Positions 17,518 through 25,754 of a DNA stretch of 64,000 nt are shown piece by piece. A program made the translations under genes and the position numbers. Under the pieces are notes generated by a model. That model worked only from the letters and a program-made list of their open reading frames with translations, ran no database searches and had not been told where the DNA came from. The first letter of the stretch is position 1. The number at the start of each line of letters is the position of its first letter. This DNA is from Massilia litorea (GTDB lineage: Bacteria; Pseudomonadota; Gammaproteobacteria; Burkholderiales; Burkholderiaceae_D). The stretch lies in contig NZ_CP062941.1 of assembly GCF_015101885.1 (NCBI RefSeq), positions 1,302,001 to 1,366,000 on the forward strand, written 5' to 3'.

Positions 17518-18042
17518 ATGACCGCTCCCGAGCGCTATCCGCTCACCCTGCGCATCAACGGGCAAGACCACCAGATAGACACCGAAGCCTGGGTGACGCT
17601 GCTCGACCTGCTGCGCGAGCGCCTCGACCTGACGGGTTCGAAAAAAGGCTGCGACCACGGCCAGTGCGGCGCCTGTACCGTCCTCGTCGACGGCAGGCGC
17701 ATCAACTCCTGCATGACCCTGGCCGTGATGCAGAACGGCCGCGAGATCACGACCATCGAGGGCCTGGCCAAGGAAAATGAACTGCATCCGTTGCAGCAGG
17801 CCTTCATCGACAACGACGCCTTCCAGTGCGGTTACTGCACGCCCGGCCAGATCTGCTCGGCGGTCGGCCTGATCAATGAGGGACAAGCGAAAACCGTGGC
17901 CGAGGTGCGCGAGCTGATGAGCGGGAACGTCTGCCGCTGCGGCGCCTATCCGGGCATCCGCAAGGCCGTCTGCCAGGTGGCCGGCATCAAGGATGGCGAC
18001 AACGCCGTCCACGCCATCGTTCCCGCGACGGTGCCGGCATGA
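17518..18042 (+). CDS. paoA: Aldehyde oxidoreductase iron-sulfur subunit (PaoA/YagT type)
   Basis: This 174-residue subunit carries the two [2Fe-2S] clusters that pass electrons from the molybdenum centre to FAD. The plant-type motif is visible as CDHGQCGACTVLVDG and the helical-domain motifs as CGYCTPGQI and NVCRCGAYPGI. E. coli PaoA has a long Tat signal; this protein begins at its ferredoxin domain (MTAPERYPLTLRINGQ) with AGAAAGG upstream, and the extra upstream frame contains no Tat motif, so the complex is probably cytoplasmic. The next gene starts inside its stop codon (ATGA, 18039-18042). Confidence 0.92.
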   Translation: MTAPERYPLTLRINGQDHQIDTEAWVTLLDLLRERLDLTGSKKGCDHGQCGACTVLVDGRRINSCMTLAVMQNGREITTIEGLAKENELHPLQQAFIDNDAFQCGYCTPGQICSAVGLINEGQAKTVAEVRELMSGNVCRCGAYPGIRKAVCQVAGIKDGDNAVHAIVPATVPA

Positions 18043-19070
18043 ACCCGTTTACTTTTTCCCAGGCCGATAGCGCGCAGGCGGCGCTGGCCCAGGTCGCCGG
18101 CAATGCCAGCTTCGCCGGCGAAGCCGTGCGTTTCATCGCCGGCGGCACCAACCTGATCGACCTGATGAAAGAGGGCGTGATGGCCTCGAGCCGCCTGGTC
18201 GACATCAACCGCCTGCCGCTCGACCAGATCGAAGAGGACGGCGAGGGCCTGCGCCTCGGCGCCACCGCCCGCAATGCCGATACGGCTTACCACCCGCTGG
18301 TGCGCGAGCACTATCCGCTGTTGACGGCGGCGATCCTGGCCGGCGCTTCTCCCCAGCTGCGCAACATGGCCAGCAACGGGGGCAACCTGCTGCAGAGAAC
18401 CCGCTGCTACTACTTTTACGATGTCGGCACGCCCTGCAACAAGAGGGAACCCGGCAGCGGCTGCTCGGCGATCGGCGGCATCACGAAACAGCATGCGATT
18501 CTAGGGGCCAGCGACCACTGCATCGCGACCCACCCGTCCGACATGTGCGTGGCGCTGGCCGCCCTGGAAGCGACCGTGCACGTCGAATCGGCGCGCGGCA
18601 AACGCGACATTCCGTTCGCCGAATTCCACCGGCTGCCGGACGACGCGCCGCAATACGACACCGTGCTCGAAGCGGACGAACTGATCACGCATATCACCTT
18701 GCCCGACGCGCGCCGCTATGCGCGCCACTCGGCCTACATCAAGGTGCGCGAGCGCCTCTCGTATGCGTTCGCGCTGGTCTCCGTCGCGGCGGCGCTGGAT
18801 ATCGGTTCGGACGGCATCATCCGCAGCGGGCGCATTGCGCTCGGCTCGGTCGCGCATAAACCGTGGCGCAAGCCCGAGGCGGAAGCCCTGCTGGAAGGGC
18901 AGCAGGCCGACCCGGCCCTGTTCGGGCAGGTGGCCGACGTCCTGTTGAAAGGCGCCGTGGGCCAGGGCCACAACGATTTCAAGATAGGGCTGGCGCGCAA
19001 GGCGATCGTGCGCGCGCTGCAGACCGCGGTGCAGGGCACCGTCACCAATACCGGAGAGCCGCATGACTGA
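18039..19070 (+). CDS. paoB: Aldehyde oxidoreductase FAD subunit (PaoB/YagS type)
   Basis: This 343-residue subunit has the FAD-binding motif FIAGGTNLIDLMKEGV (about 30-46) and the second FAD block APQLRNMASNGGNLLQRTRC. The inserted cysteines in RCYYFYDVGTPCNKREPGSGCSA match the extra [4Fe-4S] cluster that separates PaoB from most xanthine-dehydrogenase flavin subunits. The C-terminal CO-dehydrogenase flavoprotein domain follows (about 220-330). It overlaps paoA by 4 nt and paoC by 8 nt, so the three subunits are translated as a unit. Confidence 0.93.
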   Translation: MNPFTFSQADSAQAALAQVAGNASFAGEAVRFIAGGTNLIDLMKEGVMASSRLVDINRLPLDQIEEDGEGLRLGATARNADTAYHPLVREHYPLLTAAILAGASPQLRNMASNGGNLLQRTRCYYFYDVGTPCNKREPGSGCSAIGGITKQHAILGASDHCIATHPSDMCVALAALEATVHVESARGKRDIPFAEFHRLPDDAPQYDTVLEADELITHITLPDARRYARHSAYIKVRERLSYAFALVSVAAALDIGSDGIIRSGRIALGSVAHKPWRKPEAEALLEGQQADPALFGQVADVLLKGAVGQGHNDFKIGLARKAIVRALQTAVQGTVTNTGEPHD

Positions 19071-21351
19071 CCTGATCCAGGCATTACATACTCCCGTCGC
19101 CGAACCGGGCACCGGACAGGTCGTCACCGGCACGGCTGTCTCGCGCGTCGACGGCCGCGCCAAGGTCACGGGTGCGGCGCGCTATGCGGCCGAACACCCG
19201 GCCGAGCATCTGCTGTATGGCGTGGTCGTCAGCGGCACGATCGCGAAAGGGCGCATCCTCGACATCGATACGGCCGAGGCGATGCTGATCGAGGGCGTGG
19301 TCGAGGTGATGAGCCACATGAACCGGCCGAAGCTGCGTTCCTTCGATCTCGCCTACAAGGACATGACGGCGCCGGCAGGGTCTCCCTTCCGCCCCTTCTA
19401 CGACGACCAGATTTTGTACAACGGCCAGCCGGTGGCGCTGGTGCTGGCCGAGACCTTCGAGGCGGCGCGGCGCGCGGCGGCCCTGGTGCGCATCCGCTAC
19501 GAAGAGGAAGAACACGACACGCGCCTGACCGCGAACCTCGGGCGCGCCTACACGCCGCGCCCCTTGAAGGCGGGCTATGAGCCGCCGCCCCCGGAAAAAG
19601 GGAATGCCGAGAAGGCGTTCAAGGCAGCCCCTGTAAAAATCGAGGCGGAGTTTTACCACGGCGTCGAACACCATAACCCGCTGGAGCTGTTCGCCTCGAC
19701 CGTGATTCGCGCGGAAGATGGCCACCTGACGATCTACGACAAGACGCAAAGCTCGCAGAACAGCCGCTGGTATGTCTCGCACGTGTTCGGCCTGTCAAAG
19801 GATAAAGTCACCGTGCGCAATCCGTATGTCGGCGGCGCCTTCGGTTCCGGCCTGCGTCCGCAATACCAGCTGACCCTGGCCGTGATGGCGTCCTTGCACC
19901 TTCAACGTTCGGTGCGGGTGCAGCTGACGCGCCAGCAGATGTTCAGCTTCGGCCACCGTCCGGAGACGGTGCAGTGGGTCAAACTGGCGGCCGATCGCGA
20001 CGGCACGCTGACATCGATCCAGCACGAAGCGATCGCCGAAACCTCGCAGATCGAGGATTACGTGGAAGTCGTGGTGAACTGGTCCGGGCTGGTGTACACC
20101 TGCGACAACATCAAGCTCGGTTATAAACTGGTGAGCCTCGACCAGTACACGCCGATCGACATGCGCGCGCCCGGCGCGGCGCACGGCATGCATGCGCTGG
20201 AAGTGGCGATGGACGAACTGTCCTATGCCCTGAAAATGGACCCCTTGAGCCTGCGCCTGAAAAACTACGCCGACCGTGCTCCGATCGACGACAAGCCGTA
20301 TTCGAGCAAGGAACTGCGCGCCTGCTATGAACAGGGGGCCGAAAAGTTCGGCTGGTCGCAGCGTCCGCTGGCGCCGCGTGCGCGCAAGGAAGGCAGCGAA
20401 TGGGTCGGCTGGGGCATGGCGACCGGCGCCTGGGATGCACTGCAAATGTTCGCGCGCGCCAGCGCCGTGATGCATGCGGATGGCAGCCTCGTGGTGTCGA
20501 GCGCGGCCACCGACATCGGTACCGGCACCTATACGGTGATGGCGATGATCGCGGCCGAAGCCATGGGCCTGCCGCTCGAGCGCGTGACGTTTCAACTCGG
20601 CGACTCGACCTTGCCGGTGGCGCCGATCGAGGGCGGCTCGTCGCACGTGGCCACGGTCGGTTCGGCAGTGGCGGGCGTGTGCGACAAGCTGCGCCTGACC
20701 CTGCTGCGTTACGCGCAGGCGGACGCCGATTCTCCCTTCCGCGACAAACGATTAAAGGATGTGGAATTCGCGGGGGGCGTGCTGCGCCTGAAGAAGAACC
20801 CGGACACCTTCATTTCGCTCGGCACCATCGTCCGCAACACGGGGCGCGAGCGGCTCGAGGAAAAATACCTGATGCTGCCGCAGATGCTCAAGCAGCGCAA
20901 ATTCCGGCGCATGGTGCATTCGGCCGTGTTTGTCGAAGTGCGGGTCGACGAGGAACTCGGCATCGTGCGCGTGACGCGCGTCGTCAGCGCGATCGCGGCA
21001 GGACGCATCATGAATACCAAGACCGCGGGCAGCCAGATCGTCGGCGGCGTGGTCTGGGGCATCAGCCAGGCGCTGCACGAGGAAAGCCATACCGACCACC
21101 GCTTCGGGCGCTTCATGAACCACAACCTGTCCGAATACCATGTGGCCGTGAACGCCGACATCCACGACATCGACGTCATTTTCGTGGAGGAGGACGACCG
21201 CATCGTCAGCCGCCTGGGAGCGAAGGGCGTGGGCGAAATCGGTCTGGTCAGCGTGGCGGCGGCGGTGAGCAACGCGATCTATCACGCGACCGGCAAACGG
21301 ATTCGCAGTACGCCGATCACGCCCGATAAAGTGCTGGCCGGAGGGCCGTAA
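19063..21351 (+). CDS. paoC: Aldehyde oxidoreductase molybdenum-cofactor subunit (PaoC/YagR type)
   Basis: This 762-residue catalytic subunit has the a/b hammerhead domain (about 20-130, beginning VSRVDGRAKVTGAARYAAEH) and the molybdopterin-binding domains (about 150-740). Signature blocks include YVGGAFGSGLRPQYQ, DMRAPGAAHGMHALEVAMDE and the active-site glutamate in AKGVGEIGLVSVAAAVSNAI. The enzyme oxidises aldehydes to acids using a MCD-type Mo cofactor. A PaoD/XdhC-type insertion chaperone, encoded next to E. coli paoABC, is not adjacent here; an SDR gene follows 18 bp downstream. Confidence 0.94.
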   Translation: MTDLIQALHTPVAEPGTGQVVTGTAVSRVDGRAKVTGAARYAAEHPAEHLLYGVVVSGTIAKGRILDIDTAEAMLIEGVVEVMSHMNRPKLRSFDLAYKDMTAPAGSPFRPFYDDQILYNGQPVALVLAETFEAARRAAALVRIRYEEEEHDTRLTANLGRAYTPRPLKAGYEPPPPEKGNAEKAFKAAPVKIEAEFYHGVEHHNPLELFASTVIRAEDGHLTIYDKTQSSQNSRWYVSHVFGLSKDKVTVRNPYVGGAFGSGLRPQYQLTLAVMASLHLQRSVRVQLTRQQMFSFGHRPETVQWVKLAADRDGTLTSIQHEAIAETSQIEDYVEVVVNWSGLVYTCDNIKLGYKLVSLDQYTPIDMRAPGAAHGMHALEVAMDELSYALKMDPLSLRLKNYADRAPIDDKPYSSKELRACYEQGAEKFGWSQRPLAPRARKEGSEWVGWGMATGAWDALQMFARASAVMHADGSLVVSSAATDIGTGTYTVMAMIAAEAMGLPLERVTFQLGDSTLPVAPIEGGSSHVATVGSAVAGVCDKLRLTLLRYAQADADSPFRDKRLKDVEFAGGVLRLKKNPDTFISLGTIVRNTGRERLEEKYLMLPQMLKQRKFRRMVHSAVFVEVRVDEELGIVRVTRVVSAIAAGRIMNTKTAGSQIVGGVVWGISQALHEESHTDHRFGRFMNHNLSEYHVAVNADIHDIDVIFVEEDDRIVSRLGAKGVGEIGLVSVAAAVSNAIYHATGKRIRSTPITPDKVLAGGP

Positions 21352-21368
21352 GGCTGGGGAGAACACGG

Positions 21369-22115
21369 ATGGCAGAATCTGCAGTCAAAGCGGCGATCGT
21401 CACTGGCGCCTCGCGCGGCATCGGCCGCGCGATCGCGCTGCGCCTGGCGCAGGACGGGTATGCCGTCGCGGTCAACTACGCCAGCCGCGCGGTGGACGCC
21501 GACGACGTAGTGCGGGAAATCGAGGCGGCCGGCGGACGCGCGATTGCGCTGCAAGGCGATGTCGCCCTGGCCGCCGATTGCGCGCGCCTGTTCGACGAAA
21601 CGGAAAAAGCCTTTGGCGCGGTCGATGTCGTCATCAACAACGCCGGCGTGATCCAGCCCGGCACGACGCTGCTGGCCGATACCGACGACGCCCTGTACGA
21701 GCGCATCATGTCGATCAACACGCGCGGCACGTTCAACATGCTGCGCCTGGCCGCGACGCGCCTGCGCAACGGCGGGCGCATCGTCAATTTTTCGACCAGC
21801 GCCATCGGCCTCACCATGCCGGGTTACGCCGTGTATGGCGCGGCCAAGGCGGCGGTCGAGACCATGACCAACATCTTTGCCAAGGAAATGCGCGGCAAGG
21901 GGATTTCGGTGAACGCCGTGGCGCCGGGGCCGACCGCGACCGACCTGTTTTTGGATGGCAAACCGGCCGAGCTGGTGGAACGCCTGGCGAAGGCCGCGCC
22001 GCTCGAGCGCCTCGGTACGCCGGAAGACATCGCGAACCTGGTCGCGTTTCTGGTCGGGCCGCAGGGGGAATGGGTGAATGGGCAGACGCTGCGGGTGAAT
22101 GGCGGGATCGTGTAA
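21369..22115 (+). CDS. Short-chain dehydrogenase/reductase (SDR)
   Basis: This 248-residue classical SDR has the cofactor motif TGASRGIG (residues 13-20), NNAG for the central strand, the catalytic serine in FSTSAIGL and YxxxK as YGAAK, and the C-terminal WVNGQTLRVNGGIV. Such enzymes use NAD(P)H to oxidise or reduce alcohols and ketones. It lies 18 bp behind paoC on the same strand with its own GGGGAGA site, so it is probably part of the aldehyde oxidoreductase operon and may supply or remove the aldehyde's alcohol partner; the substrate is unknown. It converges on tssG, 1 bp apart. Confidence 0.9.
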   Translation: MAESAVKAAIVTGASRGIGRAIALRLAQDGYAVAVNYASRAVDADDVVREIEAAGGRAIALQGDVALAADCARLFDETEKAFGAVDVVINNAGVIQPGTTLLADTDDALYERIMSINTRGTFNMLRLAATRLRNGGRIVNFSTSAIGLTMPGYAVYGAAKAAVETMTNIFAKEMRGKGISVNAVAPGPTATDLFLDGKPAELVERLAKAAPLERLGTPEDIANLVAFLVGPQGEWVNGQTLRVNGGIV

Positions 22116-22116
22116 T

Positions 22117-23202
22117 TCAATTCATCCGGATGTCGTAATGCACATCGTTGCGGTCGCGCTGCTGGGGACCGGCGACCAGATAGGTATCCCAGCCGAGGCG
22201 GCCGAGCGGGCTGCCTTCGCGCATCGTGACCGGACGCACATCGGCCGCGCGCAGCACCAGTTCGACTTCGTATTCGAGGGACAAACCCGTAAACATCGTC
22301 AGCAGGCTGGTGAGCGCGCGCGCCGCCAGTCCACCCGGCAGGAAGGCCGTGAAACCGGCGTGATCGAGGGGACCGACCACCAGGCGCAGGCGCAGATCGC
22401 GCTGCCATACCCGTTCCCCGGCAATGGCGCGGCTGCCGAGGGTGGCGCTCTCGCAGCCCAGGGTGCTTTGCTGCGCGGGCGGCACCGCATACCAGGAACC
22501 GACGAATTGCTCGACCTCCACGGGTTGCGCGAAATATTCCGACAGCACGCGCGCCACCTGCACCGCGGAGATCGGCCGCTGGCGGATCGCGGCGGCGAAA
22601 TAGCCGATCGACTCATCCAGCACGGCGCCATTGTCCTCACGCGCCAGGCGCTTGCGCAAGGACGGATTGCCCAAGCCGGCCAGACTCATCAACAACGGCA
22701 GGAAACTGTCCCTGCCGCCCAGTTCGTATTTGAGGTGCAGGCGGTACTTGCGCCAGGCCTCGTAGAACAGCGCCAGCGAGCGGTTCGAAAAGGTGTCGAG
22801 GAAAGCCCGCGCACCCTCGTCCTTGTCGTTGAACTGCTGTTCGGCCACGCGTTCCGTGTAATGCGGCGGCAGCACGCCGTTCACGCCCAACAGTCCCATG
22901 AAGGTCGGCGTGATGCGGATCCATTTCAGGGTGGCGGTCTGCAGCGCTTGGCCGAGGGAGGGCGCCGTCGGCTCGATCGTGCGCGGCTCGACGTGGAGCG
23001 CCTCGAGTTGGCTGGCCGGAAAACGCAGCGAGGTCGAATTCTGAAAGCGCAGGAAATTGGCGACGACACCGTGCTGGGGCGCGCCATGGCGGCGCAGCCA
23101 GAGTTCCAGCATGCGCACCGCCTGGAAATATTCGAAGCGGTAGGGTTCGCGGAACAGGCGCTCGATTACAGCAGGCTCAAATCGCCGCTTTTTGGTGTGC
23201 AT
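22117..23202 (-). CDS. tssG: Type VI secretion baseplate subunit TssG
   Basis: This 361-residue protein has the TssG N-terminus RFEPAVIERLFREPYRFEYFQAVRMLELWLRRHG and continues with the family pattern of wedge proteins (VLPPHYTERVAEQ, FLDTFSNRSLALFYEAWRKYR). TssG forms the inner wedge with two TssF copies in the T6SS baseplate. I start at ATG 23202, which begins the family-like region; the gene therefore overlaps the end of tssF by 37 nt. It is the last gene of the tssE-tssF-tssG operon and converges on the SDR gene. Confidence 0.93.
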   Translation of the reverse strand: MHTKKRRFEPAVIERLFREPYRFEYFQAVRMLELWLRRHGAPQHGVVANFLRFQNSTSLRFPASQLEALHVEPRTIEPTAPSLGQALQTATLKWIRITPTFMGLLGVNGVLPPHYTERVAEQQFNDKDEGARAFLDTFSNRSLALFYEAWRKYRLHLKYELGGRDSFLPLLMSLAGLGNPSLRKRLAREDNGAVLDESIGYFAAAIRQRPISAVQVARVLSEYFAQPVEVEQFVGSWYAVPPAQQSTLGCESATLGSRAIAGERVWQRDLRLRLVVGPLDHAGFTAFLPGGLAARALTSLLTMFTGLSLEYEVELVLRAADVRPVTMREGSPLGRLGWDTYLVAGPQQRDRNDVHYDIRMN

Positions 23203-25007
23203 GTCAATAGTTCTTCCCCGGTTTTTGCCGAAACGATGACCAGCTGCGTAAAACTGTTGGCGTGCACGTAGAGGGCGAGAAAACGTTCGACGATGTGGGT
23301 AAAGGCGTGGATGCCGCTGCCGATAAAGGCTTCTTCGTCGATGGCGAGGCGCACCTGCACCCCGCGCACGAGGCAATTAAAAGGGTTGCCGGCCAGCCAG
23401 GCGGTGGTGGCGCCCTGTTCGATGGCGGTAATGCCGCCGATCTGGCGCTGCGAGGAGGGAGAACGCGGCAAATCGTACAAAGCCAGCATCTCCCGGAAGG
23501 CTTCGACACCGCCGGCGCTGATCGACAGGTGGTTCAGGGACAAGTGCGAGATCAGGCGCCAGTGCGCGCTGCGCCCGCTGGGAAAACGCCAGGAGTGGGT
23601 CGGCTTGCGCAGAAAGTGGATCGTACGCACGCTGGAGCCGCCCTCGAGGAACAAATCGCCGCCGGCCTGACCATAGGGCAGCAAAGAGGGCAGGTCCCGG
23701 TTCGAGCAGGTCAGTTCCAAGTTCAAGGTATCGGTTTCGACCGCGGCCGGGTCGAAATCGATATCGACGATCGCGATTTGCGTTTCGAAGCCGGGGCTGC
23801 GCTCGGCCAGCGTCTCGTCGCGCCGCATCGCCCAGTAATGGCCGTTCTGCTCGGGCGTCTGCGCATGCTGCAGCGAGTAGAAGGGGCGAAACTGCACCAC
23901 CGTCTCTCCCTGCGGGGTCTGGCGCACCAGGTTCACCGAATCGATAGCCTGCACCTCGAAGGCAAAGGCGCGCCGCGCATCGGCCAGCACCGGATAGCTG
24001 GCCGTGGTGTGGGTCAGCCGGATCGGTTCCCCGCGCTGGCGGAACAGATTCACGACGGGTGTGCAGCCGAGCAGGACGTTATTCGTCGACAGCGTGCCAA
24101 GCATGCGCGCCGTGTTCGAGTCGCTGCGAATGCCGGACAGGGCCAGGTGCAGGGTGATCGATTTGGCGCCGGGCAGGGCGGCGGACAGCTGCTGCAAGTC
24201 GATATCGAAAAAATTGAATTTCTCGGGAAAACAGAAATATTCGGTCAGCAGGCGGTAGGCGGCGTGCGAGCGGGCCGGGAAATCGATCAGCGATTCGGCG
24301 TCGTCGAAACCTGCCGGTTGGACGGGAATGGCGGGCAATTGAACCCAGCGTCCGTTGCCATCTCCTTCGGCATAGGCGGCCACCGTCCGCATGAACAGGG
24401 CGTCGCGCAGGGCGGCGCAGAACGAGGGTTCGCCGTCGATGAACACGCGCAGCCGGGGCAGGTCGAGTTGATTCACATCGACCTGCTCGGCGCTGCCGGC
24501 GATGCGCAAGCTGATGCTGGCCGTGGCGCCGGGCGGAGGCCGTACCGCATCGGGCGCGCGCAGGATGTCGGAAAAGCTGGCCGCGGCCAGCGCCAGCGGC
24601 GCCACCGCCACCGGGTACACGGTGCGGAACGTGCAGGCGGCGCCACGAACAGGGCGCGTCGTAAGCTGGGTGCCGCGCGGGATGGTGCCGGCCGTGGTCT
24701 GCTGCTTGGCCGCGCCGGTGAAATCGAGACGCGCGATCGAGCATGAGGGAAATGGCCGCAGGTAATGCGGGTACAGCACGTCGAACAGGGCTTCCGTGAA
24801 TTCCGGATAGTCGTCGTCGAGCCGTTTGGCGATCCGGGCATTCAGCAGGGCAAACGATTCGATCATGCGTTCGGTGTGCGGGTCTTCGCACACTTCTCCG
24901 CTGATCAGGAGGCGTCCGGCGATTTTCGGGTAGCGCTCGGCAAATTCGCGCAGGTTGCGGCGCAGGTAGCCCAGCTCGCTCTCGTAATACGGCAGTAATT
25001 GTTCCAC
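23166..25007 (-). CDS. tssF: Type VI secretion baseplate subunit TssF
   Basis: This 613-residue protein begins EQLLPYYESELGYLRRNLREFAERYPKIAGRL, the signature start of TssF, and shows PHTERMIESFALLNARIAKRLDDDYPEFTEALFDVLYPHYLRPFPS near 50-90. TssF makes the wedge of the baseplate on which the contractile sheath assembles. The length fits (590-630). The start codon is GTG at 25007, with GGAG about 10 bp upstream and the tssE stop 4 bp away. It overlaps tssG by 37 nt. Confidence 0.95.
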   Translation of the reverse strand: MEQLLPYYESELGYLRRNLREFAERYPKIAGRLLISGEVCEDPHTERMIESFALLNARIAKRLDDDYPEFTEALFDVLYPHYLRPFPSCSIARLDFTGAAKQQTTAGTIPRGTQLTTRPVRGAACTFRTVYPVAVAPLALAAASFSDILRAPDAVRPPPGATASISLRIAGSAEQVDVNQLDLPRLRVFIDGEPSFCAALRDALFMRTVAAYAEGDGNGRWVQLPAIPVQPAGFDDAESLIDFPARSHAAYRLLTEYFCFPEKFNFFDIDLQQLSAALPGAKSITLHLALSGIRSDSNTARMLGTLSTNNVLLGCTPVVNLFRQRGEPIRLTHTTASYPVLADARRAFAFEVQAIDSVNLVRQTPQGETVVQFRPFYSLQHAQTPEQNGHYWAMRRDETLAERSPGFETQIAIVDIDFDPAAVETDTLNLELTCSNRDLPSLLPYGQAGGDLFLEGGSSVRTIHFLRKPTHSWRFPSGRSAHWRLISHLSLNHLSISAGGVEAFREMLALYDLPRSPSSQRQIGGITAIEQGATTAWLAGNPFNCLVRGVQVRLAIDEEAFIGSGIHAFTHIVERFLALYVHANSFTQLVIVSAKTGEELLTCTPKSGDLSLL

Positions 25008-25011
25008 TTGA

Positions 25012-25512
25012 TCAGGCTCCCGCCGGCGCGGCGCGGCCGGCCTTGCTGATGCTGTAGCTCAGGGTCGAGGGCTGGAGCACGGCATCGAAATTCACGGCTT
25101 CTTGCGAAGCGCTGGCGACCAGCACCCCGGTGATCGAAAAATCCAGGCGGTTGACGGCGCCTTCCCGCATTTCCAGTGCGGCCTTGACGTTGCGCAGGCG
25201 TGGCTCATGGCAGCCGATCGCCTCTTCGATGCAGGCGCAGATCAGGGCCCGGTCCGAGGGACTGGACAGGGACAGCTCGGCAAAATCCTTCATCCCATAG
25301 CTGACGATCGAGCGGCTGCACTCCGGGTAGGCCTTCAAAAAATCTTCCGGCAGCACGGCGCGGGTATTCAGCAGGGCTTCGAGGTCGCGCGCGACGGCAT
25401 CCTTCATGTCCTCGACCGACAGGCGCGCGGCATTGCCGTTGCCACTGCCGTTGCTGCTGCGCAGTGGCGTCCCGAGCAGGCGGTCGAACAGGCCTGGCGT
25501 AAAACGGTTCAT
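25012..25512 (-). CDS. tssE: Type VI secretion baseplate subunit TssE (gp25-like)
   Basis: This 166-residue protein is a phage gp25-like wedge component: FTPGLFDRLLGTPL at the start, DAVARDLEALLNTRAVLPEDFLKAYPECSRSIVSYGMKDF in the middle, and CIEEAIGCHEPRLRNVKAALE near 110. TssE links the sheath's first ring to TssF/TssG. ATG 25512 has AAGGA 8 bp upstream. It is the first gene of the leftward operon, and tssK starts divergently 243 bp away. In most T6SS loci tssE follows tssB, tssC and hcp, which are not in this window. Confidence 0.9.
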   Translation of the reverse strand: MNRFTPGLFDRLLGTPLRSSNGSGNGNAARLSVEDMKDAVARDLEALLNTRAVLPEDFLKAYPECSRSIVSYGMKDFAELSLSSPSDRALICACIEEAIGCHEPRLRNVKAALEMREGAVNRLDFSITGVLVASASQEAVNFDAVLQPSTLSYSISKAGRAAPAGA

Positions 25513-25653
25513 CGGTTTTCCTTGTCGAGCCTGGGTGAGGTCGGCGGGTGCACCGCTGCCGATCAGCTCCGTAGTGTTACCGCGCAGACTCCCCTCAACC
25601 TTGAAGAAGGATAAGGAAGCGGCATCGCCCGTGATGGCGTTGTGCAAACCCGA

Positions 25654-25667
25654 CGTTTGCGCAAACG
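25654..25667. promoter_or_regulatory. Perfect palindrome in the tssE/tssK divergent promoter region
   Basis: CGTTTGCGCAAACG is a perfect 14-bp palindrome near the middle of the 242-bp region between the two divergent T6SS operons, where it could serve as an operator for both. A related half-site, TTGTGCAAACC, lies just to its left (25640-25650). Confidence 0.45.
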
Positions 25668-25754
25668 CAAGCTGCCACCGCCGAGGGCAGTGCTACTGTT
25701 TCCGTTGGCAAAGTTGCGCGCAACGAAAAATCACCGATAGGGATCACAGCGGAC

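Noticed and set aside
25705-25735. A TTGGCA-x-TTGCGC sequence before tssK as a sigma-54 promoter
   Set aside because: The spacing between the GG and GC elements is one base short of the required pattern.
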